Origin: Branchiostoma floridae
Taxonomy: Eukaryota; Chordata; Leptocardii; Amphioxiformes; Branchiostomatidae
Reading direction: 5' to 3'
DNA length: 64,000 nt
Assembly: GCF_000003815.2 (NCBI RefSeq)
Contig: NC_049991.1
Location: 14,862,154 to 14,926,153 of the forward strand
Numbering within the stretch: position 1 is the first letter of the stretch; every line of letters starts with the position of its first letter. The notes below the pieces were generated by a model. That model was given only the letters and a program-made list of their open reading frames with translations, did no database searches and had not been told where the DNA came from. Shown here in pieces: positions 27,101 to 35,200 of the stretch. A program made the translations under genes and the position numbers.

Positions 27101-30100
27101 CACACTTCTGAGTCTTCCCAAGCTTTCTAGCTATGAGATAAATGCAATTTTCTATTAGTAAGGACAATACTGCAGAAGACATTCTATCCATGGGTCAAGG
27201 TTCAAAGGAAACTCTTGGTACACATCCTGGCAACATCTAGTACATACCAACCATTCTCTGATTCTGTGTGAAAATACAGGGCTTTCATCAAAGAAGTATG
27301 TATATAAATGTTCCAGGGAAAAACTTATGAATATGAATATATTGCAGACATACTATAAAGAAAGATTTTGTGACAGCCTAGAAGCTGAAATCTATAATCA
27401 TCACTGAACAGTTACAACTTGAAGTCTTCTTATGCTCTTTATTCAAGGTGCTGCAGACGTCAAGAACATTTTCTTCACGAATGCCTTGGCTTGGATTACA
27501 GGTGGACTAAACCATATTTTGCATGCAAGATTCTTATCTATCTAAATATATGCAAATCATATGACTGAGAACTGAACAAAAGCTTCAGATTATCAGAATG
27601 TTGTGGTGCTATATTTTATTTAGGGTGTCCTCCCAAACACAGGCAAAGACAAAGAAGATATAATTAGAAATAATGCCACTACTATTCATAATGTTTCTTC
27701 CTCTCCCCCAAACTTATGTCAACAACAACAAACCAAGCAGATTGCCTCTAAGCTGTACAAATCATTGGTAGCTGGGCAAATAATGCAGTTTCTTGGTTGA
27801 TTGTTCTCTTCACTACTACCTCACCTTTCAGGGTTGGGGTTTTGTGCGCGTTAAAATTTGCGCGTTAAAACTTGCGCGTTAAAAACCTGCGCGTTAAAAT
27901 ATGCAAATTAGCTGACTCCCTCGGGATTTGAAAACTTTTTTGCAGTTTTTAACTTAAAAGCTTGAAGATAATAACACAAAATGAAATTAAGTATCATATT
28001 GTTGCATTCTAGAGTACAATATCCCTTTCTGTAAATAATCCAGGAGTTTTAAAGTGATTCTTAAATGTTAAGTTTTAACGCGCAACAAAGGTTGACATCT
28101 GCATGTGAAACAATCTGCTTGAGAAAAGATGAAATGAAGCTTGTAGAATGGAGAAAAGCCTCAAGCAGTTATATTTTACAACACAAAGCCTCATATTAGT
28201 AATTTTTCCATGTATTTGTGTCAAATTCAAGTGATTTTGAAATCTTCTGGATATGCAAATTAACCTATTCCCAAGGGACCAAAAAAAATAAGGGCTTTTC
28301 AAACCAAAAATTCAGGTAGCAGAGGGAAAACAATATTATGGGGTCACATTTTTCTGACTAAGAATTTATCAATGCACAACTTAATTTTTTAACGCGCAGA
28401 TTTTTAACGCGCGCGCAGATTTTTAACGCGCAGAAAACCCGTTCCCCACCTTTCAGGTAGATTTGGATATTGAGTGACCTAAAATCTTGGGCTTCGGGCA
28501 AAATGACGTGTCTAGGCTTTGCGTAGTATTAATTCTTCAATAGAACTGACAGCACTATAATTAAGTAATGCATGCACCATAGCCTCCAGTAACCTTTTTT
28601 TAACCAAAGAAAGAACACCTTTAGTTATTGTAAGTCTCATTATCTAGGAACAAACCAACTTCAAAGTAAACATGGTATTTTGGTCAAGGCCATGCATTCA
28701 ATGGCTTGATACCTTGCCTTTACATATGGAAAACCCACAACAGGTCTCAAGCACCTGTCTGACAGAATGTAAGTGATCCATCATAGCAAATCTCCTGTCT
28801 TTTGTTCCAGGTACACGATGCATACACTGGGAGCAGCCCTGAAACAACAGCTAAAAAAACGTCTGATATAACCCTACATAGTCTAGCACATCCTTTTCTG
28901 GACTAAACTGCGCCCAACATGTGAGAACAGAGACTCTCTATATAACTGTAACGCAACAAGAAACAACCAGGCGCCCTGTCTCTGTTTCAAAGCACCTGCA
29001 TTCCAGACCAAGCGCAAACAAAGCTGGCATGTAAAGTGAGCCCTGATTGGCTCCTGGTGATGTAAGTGCATACCTTTATGCTATGTACAGGGGGAAAGAG
29101 CCCTTGGCCCACTGGGCGAGACTCCCCCACCTCTGGATGGGGAACTCCCATTGGCTGGCGGAACAATAGCGTTCATTCCTGACTAATCTGAACCTACTTT
29201 TCAACTCTGTGGTGGCGGGCAACCTTGCCTCCCTCGTCTCAAGGACTTGATCCCAGTTAAACTTAACTTGTAACCTTTCCTTGTAAAACCAAGAACCAAA
29301 TTAACAGATGGCTGGCCTTGATAAAAACCATGTAGATCCAGACACTTTGATAAGGGATTCAACTCCCATATCTTTTCAAAACTGTTTTTCATTTTAATAT
29401 ATCTAATTTCCGGGGTTAACAATAACTTTTACGTATTCCCTATCTATTTGCATTTGCTGCTACCACCCTTTGCTCTGTAAAGCTTATAACATGACAGGTC
29501 ACCCTTGGGGGACTGATAGCAAATAAGATGTACGTCATGATCTGAATACACACACATGCATGCTGTGTGGCCAATACAGAAAATCTGCACACCAGACTTC
29601 TCTGAACCAATATTACTCATGTAAATCCAGACAGGAAATTCCTGCCACAGTCATAGAGCTTCCTCTGTTGGTGCATTCCTGCAGTACCCTGCCTTCCGTT
29701 TCCTAAAGTTGCCCCTTTTTTGGACATGTACAAGCACATTGCCATCCTTACAGTCCTGACATAAATAAATATCACTCCAGCCTTTGGTTACACCAACTTG
29801 GTTACACAGTACTTCATTGTTTATACGTCACTTCCTTTGTATTAATGATGTCGTAAAGCTGCTTCCTTTTGAACCATTAAAAAAGATCCGAGGTCATACA
29901 TAATAAATTTTGTTTGATCTCTCAGAACTGCAACGAATCACAGTATTGTTATCGTTTAGAAATGGAAAGCAAAATTACGGAACTGCAATGCTGGCAAATC
30001 CGCAGTGTACCTTTGGTTTGTTTCAGTTATGCAGCAGAGCTACAAAGAAGCTTGCTCAGATGCAAAATTCAAATCTGTGGTCCCCGTTTTAATGATGGAC

Positions 30101-33100
30101 CTTTCACACCAGGAATGAAACATTCAACAGCGCAGACATTACTTTGTGTGGTCATTAATTTCTAGGCAGTTTAACTGAGCATGACCAGCCAAGTTGTCAG
30201 GGTTTGATGAATCATGAGCAAGACACAGGGCCACCAGGTCAGCCCTGGGGACCTTGACTATGCTAAGAATAGACACCAGTGAACTTATGCTTGTGCTCGC
30301 TTGCAGACAATACTGGGACAACTGCACCACTAACAAATGACATTAGCTTGTCGTGAATTTTGCATGCAATTGGGTAAATGATCATATTTCACTGTGACGC
30401 CAATTCTGATAAACATATTGTGATATGCAAGTGTTGTTTCCAATCTTTCTTCGCTCACGAGTCCACCTGGTGTACCTCGTCAATGTTCAGAATTCCGTTA
30501 AGATTCTTCGTTTCATTATAAATTTTTTTGAAAGTGACCACTTTGTGATGGAGTAAAACCTTGACTGTACCTGTATGATTATATTCCATGTTTCCTGAAT
30601 GCAAGAAGCCCTAATAGACACTCCTAAATCCCAATCAGGTTGCCCCTCCCATACAATGGATTTAATTCGACACATCCTAATGCCAAGAAAGGTTCTGCTA
30701 ATGGGTTGGAAACCATTAAGTTTGGATCTGGTTACTCCCAAGAACCAAATTTCTTTGCAAATCTCATTCCGATCTCTCATGCAAGTCCCAGGTTGAAGAG
30801 GATGTTGGTACTGTACATTTCCAAATAGTGGTACTAGTATATTATTACCACAGAGGCCAAGTTGTAGCGTGTCACTACCTTCAGAAAGGTCTCAAATAAA
30901 TTGTTCCTGGCAATGCCTTGGGCTATGTATACAATGTACCACGGTGCTTCATCAGTGTCGACCAAATAGCTAATTTGCAGCAGGGCAAATCAAGACTTTG
31001 CACAAACCAATAGTCCCACATGCCATCCCACACCTGGCAGTTGGAGAAAGAACCTAATCCTTATACCAACTTCTGCTCCCTGCAGTCTGGCTACCAGAGA
31101 AAAATGCGAGCCCTATCACCTTTCATTAATTCTGTGGTGTGAAAACAATCTCTGAAATCACAGGCAACAATTGCATGCAATCTATCACGTTGGAGTCAAG
31201 TCTTGTGGGACTATGGTGACGTTTATTTCAGTGTGCATGTTATATCTAAAAGGCTAACTAACTTTCGTGGTACCAGCAAGCAAGAGAACACCCCATTTCA
31301 GGAGAAAGCAAACACTACATTCTTGCTCCAGTGCCCATTAAAAGTTTTTGGCTAGGAGCCTTTCAAGACAGACACTGCACACCGAGTAGAACAAGCGCAG
31401 TTCTGGTGCTTTCTAACATTGAGTGAGGTTTTCATAAAGATGCCAGATGTCACAATGCCCATATCAGATTTTCTCCCCCATTCTACTCACTTTTGGTAAG
31501 GAGTTTACACTTCAATTGTCTGTGTGTGTCCTCTTAACCCCTTGGCCAGTCATTCTGGACACTGGCCAATGACATGGCTGCAAGTATGTGTTTTAACAAC
31601 ATTGTGCTAGAATAATTGCACTCTTTCCCTCCTTTCCCAGACGAAGGGGTAGACACATTCCCTGGTACCAAGGTCACAGGCAACCAACTGGTAAACCACA
31701 GCTAAATTCATCCCTCCTCATTACTACTGGTAATGCAGTTCCCTTTTCCAGTCGGTTCTCCTGGCGCAAAAATTATCCACTACAGCCCCGAATAATGATG
31801 TCATGTGCAGTGCCAAAGCAGGAACACGCTGCCACTCAGGGGGCCTTTGAAAGGGAAACTTGATTCTTCATTTCCAAAATCAACAACAGAGCAAATACAG
31901 CCTTTTAGTCGCGTCTGATTCGGTTTTCACAACATCTTAGGATCCTTGGGTAACTTAGAAAGTTAGATTGAGGTAGAGCACTGATAAGCATGGCAACCAT
32001 GTGTGTTAGGGGTATATGAGATGGAGAGGGGAATTGTACATTTGTGCTGTGGTCTGAATATGTGTGACATCCGGCAGAACATACATCTGGGAGCCAGTTG
32101 TAACCTTGTGTGTGTGTGCCCAGGAAAAACTAGCAGACATCTCAGGTATTTGGGAAACATGCACTCAGTAAACAGCCAGTGTGCTCTGTTAGGTTACCTC
32201 GCAGAGGCCTTTACCGAACTAATGCACCTCCTCTTGCAAGAACTTGAAAGGAATTAACGTATAACCCTATAAGTACGGTTCAGAATATGCCATTCCCACT
32301 ATACAGCTATATGTGGTGCACTTCACCGTTCATTAAATCATTGCTTCAATCACAAATGGATAAAGAATTGTAATGATTTCAGTACAAAATTTTCCATAGG
32401 TTTTTGGTTCCCTGATATCTGTGCTCCCCAGTTCAAATGGGACTTGGGTTCGCCCTCATTAGAAGAGATCTCTCCGATGTACCATCTTGTCCCATGAACT
32501 TGGCATTCCCTGCCAAGGACCTACATCAATATTTGAGAGGCCAAACTTCCCCAAGCCAAACAACCATCACCCATATGACGGGTCAACATGTACACCCATT
32601 TATCAACTGCTCCAATCTGGCGTGTCAAAAACACAGGAGTCTTCCTTTCTCTTCCACTTCCAACAGGATGTTTATGTACAACATATTGAACTCTTCTCAG
32701 AAAATATGACTGTACACTATAGATCAAGTACAAAGTACAACTATAGTTACACCTACACATTATGTACCCTTTCACATAGGCAAATGGGCTGAGACACTCC
32801 TAACCACACAAATGGAGGAAATGAAACAATGCAGAAACCTCCATATTTTTCTTCTTACAGATGATGATGATGAATATGAAGCTTACCTTGGAGCATACTC
32901 CTGTAGGCAGAGTCTGTGATGGCAAAAACATGAGGGGGAACTTCATGTCTTTTCTTTCCCCTGTACAACTCGATAACTTTGTCTGTGTAGATCGGCAGCT
33001 TCTTGTAGGGGTTAACCACCACGCAGAACAGACCGGAGTATGTCTAGGGAGAGAAAGAAAGTTGTCCACAATGATAAAAAGAGCATTTCTAAAATGAAAG

Positions 33101-34724
33101 AAAAATTGTGCATGATGAATCATTAATATTAATTGCCTACATCCCAAATTCTGCAAACTTACTTCTTTTTAGTTGTTGTTAACCCATCAACACTGATTAA
33201 GTCATTGCATGGCTAATCAACTATGCGTTAGAAGTGAACTCAAAATAGTAACAGAGCATCTTGGTGTTTGAGGTCAGTTGTTCAGTACATGTCATATGAA
33301 AGTGTGTAACTTCACACTGCTAACGATCCTCTGCAATACAAATACTGAATTGAATACTACTTCTCTTCTGAAACAGCTACTACAACATTTTCATGACACT
33401 GACATATAAAATCACTTCATTATAAAAAAAACGGTAAGTGTCCACTACGACCAATACTATGTGACGAGAAAGTGGCGCTGATTATGTGTGAAAGCAGATG
33501 GACAAACACAACTTTTTTTAGTAGTATACAACAGTATCATGTTACAGTCCTGGTGTTTTAGTTGCTCTTAAAAATTGGTGAATTTACTGAGTCTGAACGA
33601 ATACATGCACCTTCTTGCATAATATTGAACACACTTATGTGTAAATATCAAAACGAGTGCAACAGAATTCTAGCCTACATATAGGCCAAATTTTGTTGAC
33701 ATAATATGGGCCTCCTAGCATCTATTACACATGCTTTCCAGTTGGTCAATTTGAACTGCAAAGAATAGCCTGTCAACCATATTGGAAATTGCAAGCTAAC
33801 TTCAAGTTTAGAGGGTCACAGTCAAGTTTATTTGGAGTGTAGAGAGCAGTGAACTGCAGCGTGGGGAGGGGGGCGACTTCCTCCCCCCAGTGCACTATGG
33901 TATTTCCGACATTCCAACGGCTTCGGGTTTGTTTGTCATCGTAACACAGTGTAATTTTTCAGGGCTACGACATCGGTTTGGCTTGCTTATGTTATAATTT
34001 CCTAATTACGATAGTATGGCCTTCTTTTTAACTGATTGGGACGCCAGTTATCGCCTGAATTTGGCAGTGTTCGCGGCGTACATGCCCCTCCCCGCCGGGC
34101 TTCCGGTTGAGCGACAAAAAACGTTCGAATGGAGACCGTGAGGAGCCTAAACTCCGCCGGACATATTTTTAGCAACTTTGTGACGCAGCTGCAGTTAGAA
34201 TATTTCATCCCTTGTGTCTTCAGGCCCCACGTGCAGCCTCTGTAGTTAGAAATTTTTCAAATTTGACAAGAAGCATAAACATTTACCGCCTAAACGGACG
34301 AGTACGAGCCCGACAGCGGGCTGTCGGCGACCCTAGTTCTACGCGGGCTCCCCGCTAAATGAAGTACAAACAGACGACTTACATAGATAAGACCAGAATA
34401 GTATCGCTCCTTGAGGTTGTGGAGAACTGACGCTTCGTTGAGACATGTCAGGTCCGCCATGTCCTCCACTTTGGAGAACTTTGGCGGGTTCATTTTTTGG
34501 ATGTCATCCTTGTTGACTACGATCTTCTTGCCCGAATCGAGCTCAACTGTCACCTCCTCCCCGCGCTCAGACTTGACGCTGGCAGCCTCGAATCCCTCTT
34601 TCTCGGAAGGGATCCATACTAGCCTTTTAGCCGTCCAGTCAGCTTGGGCCGCAGGGTCGTTGACGAAAGATCCCCGATCAACAACTAAGTACTTCAGCTC
34701 TTGTTCGTCTCTGTAGTCCGCCAT
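1..34724 (-). CDS. MYH9/10/14: Non-muscle myosin II heavy chain, 5' part of gene (runs off left edge)
   Basis: Gene-level entry. The product is the heavy chain of conventional non-muscle myosin II, the actin-based ATPase of cortical actomyosin, cytokinesis and adhesion. Joined coding segments (high to low): 34724-34383, 33043-32887, 24091-24064, 7899-7770, 4829-4707, 2061-1998, 1654-1556, 1086-943, 571-476, 118-1. They give 1,301 nt in one continuous frame, about 433 residues. Visible landmarks are the N-terminal SH3-like segment (about 27-77), P-loop GESGAGKT at 177-184, switch I NDNSSRF at 254-260, and KAQTKEQ at the window edge. The N-terminus ([13 protein letters not shown]...) and the [11 protein letters not shown] segment resemble non-muscle/smooth rather than sarcomeric heavy chains. 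The motor is about 20 residues longer than I recall for MYH9, mainly at loop 1. The rest of the motor, the IQ motifs, the coiled coil and the tail lie outside the window. Family assignment is secure; orthology to a single vertebrate paralogue is not implied. Confidence 0.95.
155..245 (+). repeat. Dispersed about 91-bp repeat, copy 1
   Basis: It begins with ATGAAGGTTAGACATCCAGG and ends near CCAGACATTTCAGGCA. The same two end motifs with a similar spacer occur at 44264-44355, and the first motif alone at 7955-7974. On the minus strand it carries GTCTAAC, a good branch-point sequence, about 44 nt upstream of the myosin acceptor at 119-120. The family name is unknown to me. Confidence 0.6.
476..571 (-). 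CDS. MYH9/10/14: Myosin II motor exon ([16 protein letters not shown])
   Basis: 96 nt, phase 1 in and out, with a cacag acceptor and a gtatga donor. It encodes [20 protein letters not shown] and [12 protein letters not shown]. The FGNIxFKxxRNTDQAxxPDNT pattern is typical of non-muscle/smooth-muscle heavy chains. Confidence 0.94.
751..864 (-). pseudogene. Decayed duplicate of the 3' end of the adjacent myosin exon
   Basis: The segment aligns with 879-979, which includes the 3' part of the exon at 943-1086, its donor and following intron. Both contain AACACAAAC followed by the exon-end block. In the copy the equivalent of [12 protein letters not shown] reads with a stop (AGA became TGA) and the donor gtacgt is lost. 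It is a local partial tandem duplication, not a usable exon. Confidence 0.6.
943..1086 (-). CDS. MYH9/10/14: Myosin II motor exon ([17 protein letters not shown])
   Basis: 144 nt, phase 1 in and out, with a cacacag acceptor and a gtacgt donor. It encodes [17 protein letters not shown], then [20 protein letters not shown] and EEDRI. This matches the upper 50K segment of non-muscle heavy chains. A decayed copy of the 3' end of this exon lies in the following intron at 751-864. Confidence 0.93.
1556..1654 (-). CDS. MYH9/10/14: Myosin II motor exon ([11 protein letters not shown])
   Basis: 99 nt, phase 1 in and out, with a gttcag acceptor and a gtgagt donor. It encodes the conserved [11 protein letters not shown] helix and then [19 protein letters not shown]. 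The pattern (LLEKxRxxRQ...ERxFHIxYxLL) is diagnostic of conventional myosin motors. Confidence 0.94.
1998..2061 (-). CDS. MYH9/10/14: Myosin II motor exon ([13 protein letters not shown])
   Basis: 64 nt, phase 0 in and phase 1 out, with a cccacag acceptor and a gtatcc donor. It encodes [21 protein letters not shown], the conserved strand after switch I in the upper 50K subdomain. The residues join cleanly to [11 protein letters not shown] in the next exon. Confidence 0.94.
2341..2370. repeat. TTTC microsatellite
   Basis: About six consecutive TTTC units inside the 2287-4148 element. It is a simple repeat with no other feature visible. Confidence 0.9.
2904..2931 (+). other. Exon-like ATG with strong donor inside a transposon
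   Basis: An ATG followed by codons for MSSGKKFVK runs straight into gtaagtaa, a near-ideal donor, on the strand opposite to the myosin gene. It sits just downstream of CpG-rich promoter-like sequence. It may be the remnant first exon of a transposase gene in a deleted element. No downstream coding exon could be identified, so function is unassigned. Confidence 0.25.
3160..3320. mobile_element. 161-bp MITE with 8-bp target-site duplication (hAT-like)
   Basis: Terminal inverted repeats of over 30 bp begin TAGTCTCCAA and end TTGGAGACTA. The flanks carry an exact 8-bp direct duplication TTTTCTAC (3152-3159 and 3321-3328). An 8-bp duplication is typical of hAT transposons (established); family membership is inferred. 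It is nested inside the 2287-4148 element, so it inserted later. Confidence 0.8.
4285..4604. mobile_element. 320-bp MITE with CAGGGCTCGAAATAC ends
   Basis: The left end CAGGGCTCGAAATAC is matched by GTATTTCGAGCCCTG at the right. The flanking duplication is ATTAT (4280-4284 and 4605-4609). The interior has several CCTGCAC/GTGCAGG inverted blocks. It is related by its ends to the elements at 57056 and 57836. It lies just upstream of the myosin 4707-4829 exon in transcript downstream order, within the following intron. Confidence 0.75.
4707..4829 (-). CDS. MYH9/10/14: Myosin II loop 1 / switch I exon with two in-frame acceptors
   Basis: 123 nt, phase 0 in and out, donor gtaagt. The long form encodes [10 protein letters not shown], then [20 protein letters not shown] and [11 protein letters not shown], the last containing switch I. 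A second acceptor (cacctacag) lies 30 nt inside, at 4800-4801. Using it would start the exon exactly at GELE and remove ten residues in frame. The segment DRHN aligns loosely with KDHN of vertebrate loop 1, so the long form is probably the default. Confidence 0.93.
5786..5806 (-). CDS. MYH9/10/14: Candidate second cassette microexon (21 nt) in loop 1
   Basis: This 21-nt segment is bounded by an aag acceptor preceded by a gctaact branch-like site and a long C/T-rich tract, and by the strong donor gtaagtata. It encodes seven residues, YGVGYML, in phase 0 with no stop. It lies in the same intron as the 24-nt candidate and would also extend loop 1. The AAG acceptor is less common than CAG/TAG, so this is weaker than the first microexon. 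It could be a decoy site. Confidence 0.4.
6844..6867 (-). CDS. MYH9/10/14: Candidate 24-nt cassette microexon in loop 1
   Basis: The 24-nt segment has a pyrimidine-rich tract ending ccccacag and a consensus donor gtaagt. It adds eight residues, GVYLTKDA, and is phase 0 on both sides, so it can be included or skipped without changing the frame. Its position between the P-loop exon and the exon starting near GELETQLLQ is where vertebrate MYH10, MYH11 and MYH14 carry short alternatively spliced loop-1 inserts (family knowledge). Use in transcripts is inference; the splice signals and the length divisible by three are visible. Confidence 0.7.
7770..7899 (-). CDS. MYH9/10/14: Myosin II P-loop exon
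   Basis: 130 nt, entering in phase 2 and leaving in phase 0 at gtaagt. It encodes [20 protein letters not shown] followed by a Gly/Ser/Ala-rich stretch ending SNLHGQH. The first part is the ATP phosphate-binding loop of the myosin motor. The second part starts loop 1 at the 25K/50K junction, which is variable between myosins and tunes nucleotide release. The Ser/Gly-rich extension has no close counterpart that I recognise in vertebrate MYH9/10. Confidence 0.95.
7955..7990 (+). repeat. Dispersed repeat, copy 2 (truncated)
   Basis: It contains ATGAAGGTTAGACATCTAGG and is cut by the element inserted at 7991. On the minus strand it supplies GTCTAAC about 62 nt upstream of the P-loop exon acceptor. 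Confidence 0.55.
7991..8318. mobile_element. 328-bp MITE with 5-bp target-site duplication
   Basis: The ends CAGTGTACAAAATAC and GTATTTTGCACACTG are inverted with one mismatch. Flanks are GATAC on both sides (7986-7990 and 8319-8323). The interior is rich in GTTGCAC/GTGCAAC blocks in both orientations, so it can fold extensively. Confidence 0.75.
9158..9286 (+). other. Small ORF of 42 codons in a transposon, unrecognised
   Basis: The frame begins [19 protein letters not shown] and ends ILQIKQ at a TGA. Its composition (charged, helical) looks more protein-like than the surrounding sequence. It could be a fragment of an element-encoded protein or chance. I recognise no family. Confidence 0.2.
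9357..9445 (+). repeat. tRNA-derived SINE head or tRNA pseudogene
   Basis: An A-box TGGCCGAATGG (9364-9374) and a perfect B-box GGTTCGATTCC (9422-9432) are present, and the T-arm CCTGG/CCGGG pairs around TTCGATT. T-runs suitable as a Pol III terminator follow near 9461. The sequences that should form the acceptor stem do not pair and the anticodon arm is not convincing, so this is not a functional tRNA gene. Confidence 0.55.
10067..10252 (+). repeat. Local duplication of about 55 bp
   Basis: AGCCATACTAACCCAG occurs at 10092 and again at 10224, each within a longer similar block beginning TAGCTG/TAGCTT. The duplication abuts the right end of the 8491-10064 element. Confidence 0.5.
10253..16865. 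other. Myosin intron, no gene seen
   Basis: This AT-rich stretch is part of the 16-kb intron between the 28-nt exon and the P-loop exon. Open frames here are short, start at random methionines and resemble nothing I know. An A-run lies near 14460. No repeats with clear ends were found. Confidence 0.7.
16866..17051. mobile_element. 186-bp MITE, sibling of the 3160 element
   Basis: The ends TAATCTCCAAGCAGATCC and GGATCTGCTTGGAGATTA are exact inverted repeats, related to those of the 3160-3320 element. Flanks are GGGATGAGC on both sides (16857-16865 and 17052-17060), an exact 9-bp match (8-bp duplication plus a chance base is possible). The interior has a second inverted block around GCATAAGATAGTA. 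Confidence 0.85.
17061..20580. other. Myosin intron, no gene supported
   Basis: The longest open frame (minus strand, 17280-17786) has no recognisable domain and no splice context. A GAA-rich run lies near 19220. Around 18990-19200 there is a loose recurrence of ATTCCA/AAAATG, too degenerate to call a satellite. Confidence 0.6.
20581..22189. mobile_element. 1.6-kb foldback element with about 410-bp inverted arms and periodic G-runs
   Basis: The left arm (20581 to about 20992) and right arm (about 21777 to 22189) are near-identical inverted copies. The tips are CACCCCCACCTAACTCC and its complement, flanked by CAGAC on both sides (20576-20580 and 22190-22194). The outer 155 bp of each arm contains about eight or nine runs of five C (left) or five G (right), spaced roughly 12-20 nt apart. 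The central 785 bp has no long open frame. It is a non-autonomous DNA transposon of unknown superfamily, in a myosin intron. Confidence 0.85.
22195..24063. other. Myosin intron, no gene seen
   Basis: Unique-looking AT-rich sequence. A run of 13 C lies near 24026, close to the donor of the 28-nt exon. No exon or bounded repeat is visible. Confidence 0.7.
24064..24091 (-). CDS. MYH9/10/14: Myosin II 28-nt coding microexon 3
   Basis: This 28-nt exon encodes DREDQSILC plus the first two bases of a Thr codon. It has a cag acceptor and a gtgagt donor. It supplies exactly the residues missing between SMLQ and GESGAGKT, and its phases (1 in, 2 out) fit both neighbours. Vertebrate MYH genes have the same 28-nt exon, so this is an ancient boundary. 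It lies alone between introns of about 8.8 and 16.2 kb. Confidence 0.95.
24092..27830. other. Myosin intron, no gene seen
   Basis: First part of the 8.8-kb intron upstream of the 28-nt exon. It has short random frames and a TA dinucleotide run near 24292. I see no feature I can support. Confidence 0.7.
27831..28446. mobile_element. 616-bp element with minisatellite-like inverted ends and 9-bp target-site duplication
   Basis: The left end has four units of TGCGCGTTAAAA-type sequence. The right end has three inverted TTTTTAACGCGCA units, and one further copy lies inside at about 28074-28084. The tips begin GGGTTGGGGTTTT and end AAAACCCGTTCCC. CACCTTTCA is duplicated exactly at 27822-27830 and 28447-28455. 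The interior is AT-rich without an open frame. Confidence 0.85.
28456..32886. other. Myosin intron, no gene seen
   Basis: This long intron segment has no coding signal I can support. A somewhat GC-richer patch lies near 29090-29220 (contains ATTGGCTGG, a CCAAT-type motif) and could be regulatory, but nothing in the sequence proves it. Confidence 0.6.
32887..33043 (-). CDS. MYH9/10/14: Myosin II coding exon 2
   Basis: 157 nt, entering in phase 0 after a ctccctag acceptor and leaving in phase 1 at gtaagc. It encodes [19 protein letters not shown], then the [25 protein letters not shown] stretch, which is strongly conserved motor-domain sequence just before the P-loop. The 157-nt length is, to my recollection, the same as the matching vertebrate MYH exon. 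Confidence 0.95.
33044..34382. other. First coding intron of the myosin gene
   Basis: This 1.3-kb intron lies between coding exons 1 and 2. A short G/C hairpin (GGGGAGG... with CCTCCCC) lies near 33863-33887. CpG density rises towards exon 1, as expected close to a promoter. Confidence 0.6.
34383..34724 (-). CDS. MYH9/10/14: Myosin II coding exon 1 (start codon, SH3-like N-terminus)
   Basis: This exon encodes 114 residues from [13 protein letters not shown] to ERYYSGLIY and ends in phase 0 at donor gtaagt. The start ATG has A at -3 and G at +4, and homology to class II heavy chains begins at this methionine. The segment covers the N-terminal extension, the SH3-like barrel and the start of the motor ([26 protein letters not shown]), which is nearly invariant in conventional myosins. 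Reading continues open past the donor but loses all similarity, which supports the splice site. Confidence 0.96.
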
Positions 34725-35200
34725 CTTGAATATCCCTCACTCCGTCCTCACCGCACAACTCAAACTTTTCCCGTCCCGGAAACGACGTAAAAACTTCAAA
34801 TTCCTACGAGTCGAGTGTTCACCGAGCGAGCAGTGAGCTCTTCATGTGTTGGGTTGAGTCCGTCGTAGCGCTGCGGGCCGTGTTTGGCCGGTGCTCGGCT
34901 GGCAGACACGGCGGGTGTAGGATTTGAACCTGTTCTGTTGCGCCACGATGATGGCCGCGCCCGCCTGATGGTTGGACAGGTCACGTGATCCCGGGTCCCA
35001 CAACAGCCAAATCCACGACTTCCTCAAATTATTTCCTCAGGCGAGAAAAGTTATCCACCGCAGACCCTGTCTCCCAGACAGAGAAATCAAACGAGACAGA
35101 AGCAGGGAGTCTTCAACCTGAAATGGCGAGAATAACGTCTAAAGTCTGGCTCCGACTAGGTCACGTGATCAGTAAGCCGGCGAAAGGCGATTAAACTTTT
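34725..35200 (-). promoter_or_regulatory. Presumed 5' UTR and promoter of the myosin II gene
   Basis: GC- and CpG-rich sequence sits directly upstream of the myosin start codon, with no TATA box seen at a sensible distance. The 13-mer AGGTCACGTGATC occurs twice, at 34978-34990 and 35158-35170, exactly 180 bp apart. A third CACGTG lies at 35642-35647. CACGTG is the E-box bound by USF/MYC/TFE-type bHLH-zip factors (established). Which factor acts here, and the transcription start site, cannot be read from the sequence. An untranslated 5' exon further upstream cannot be excluded. Confidence 0.5.
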
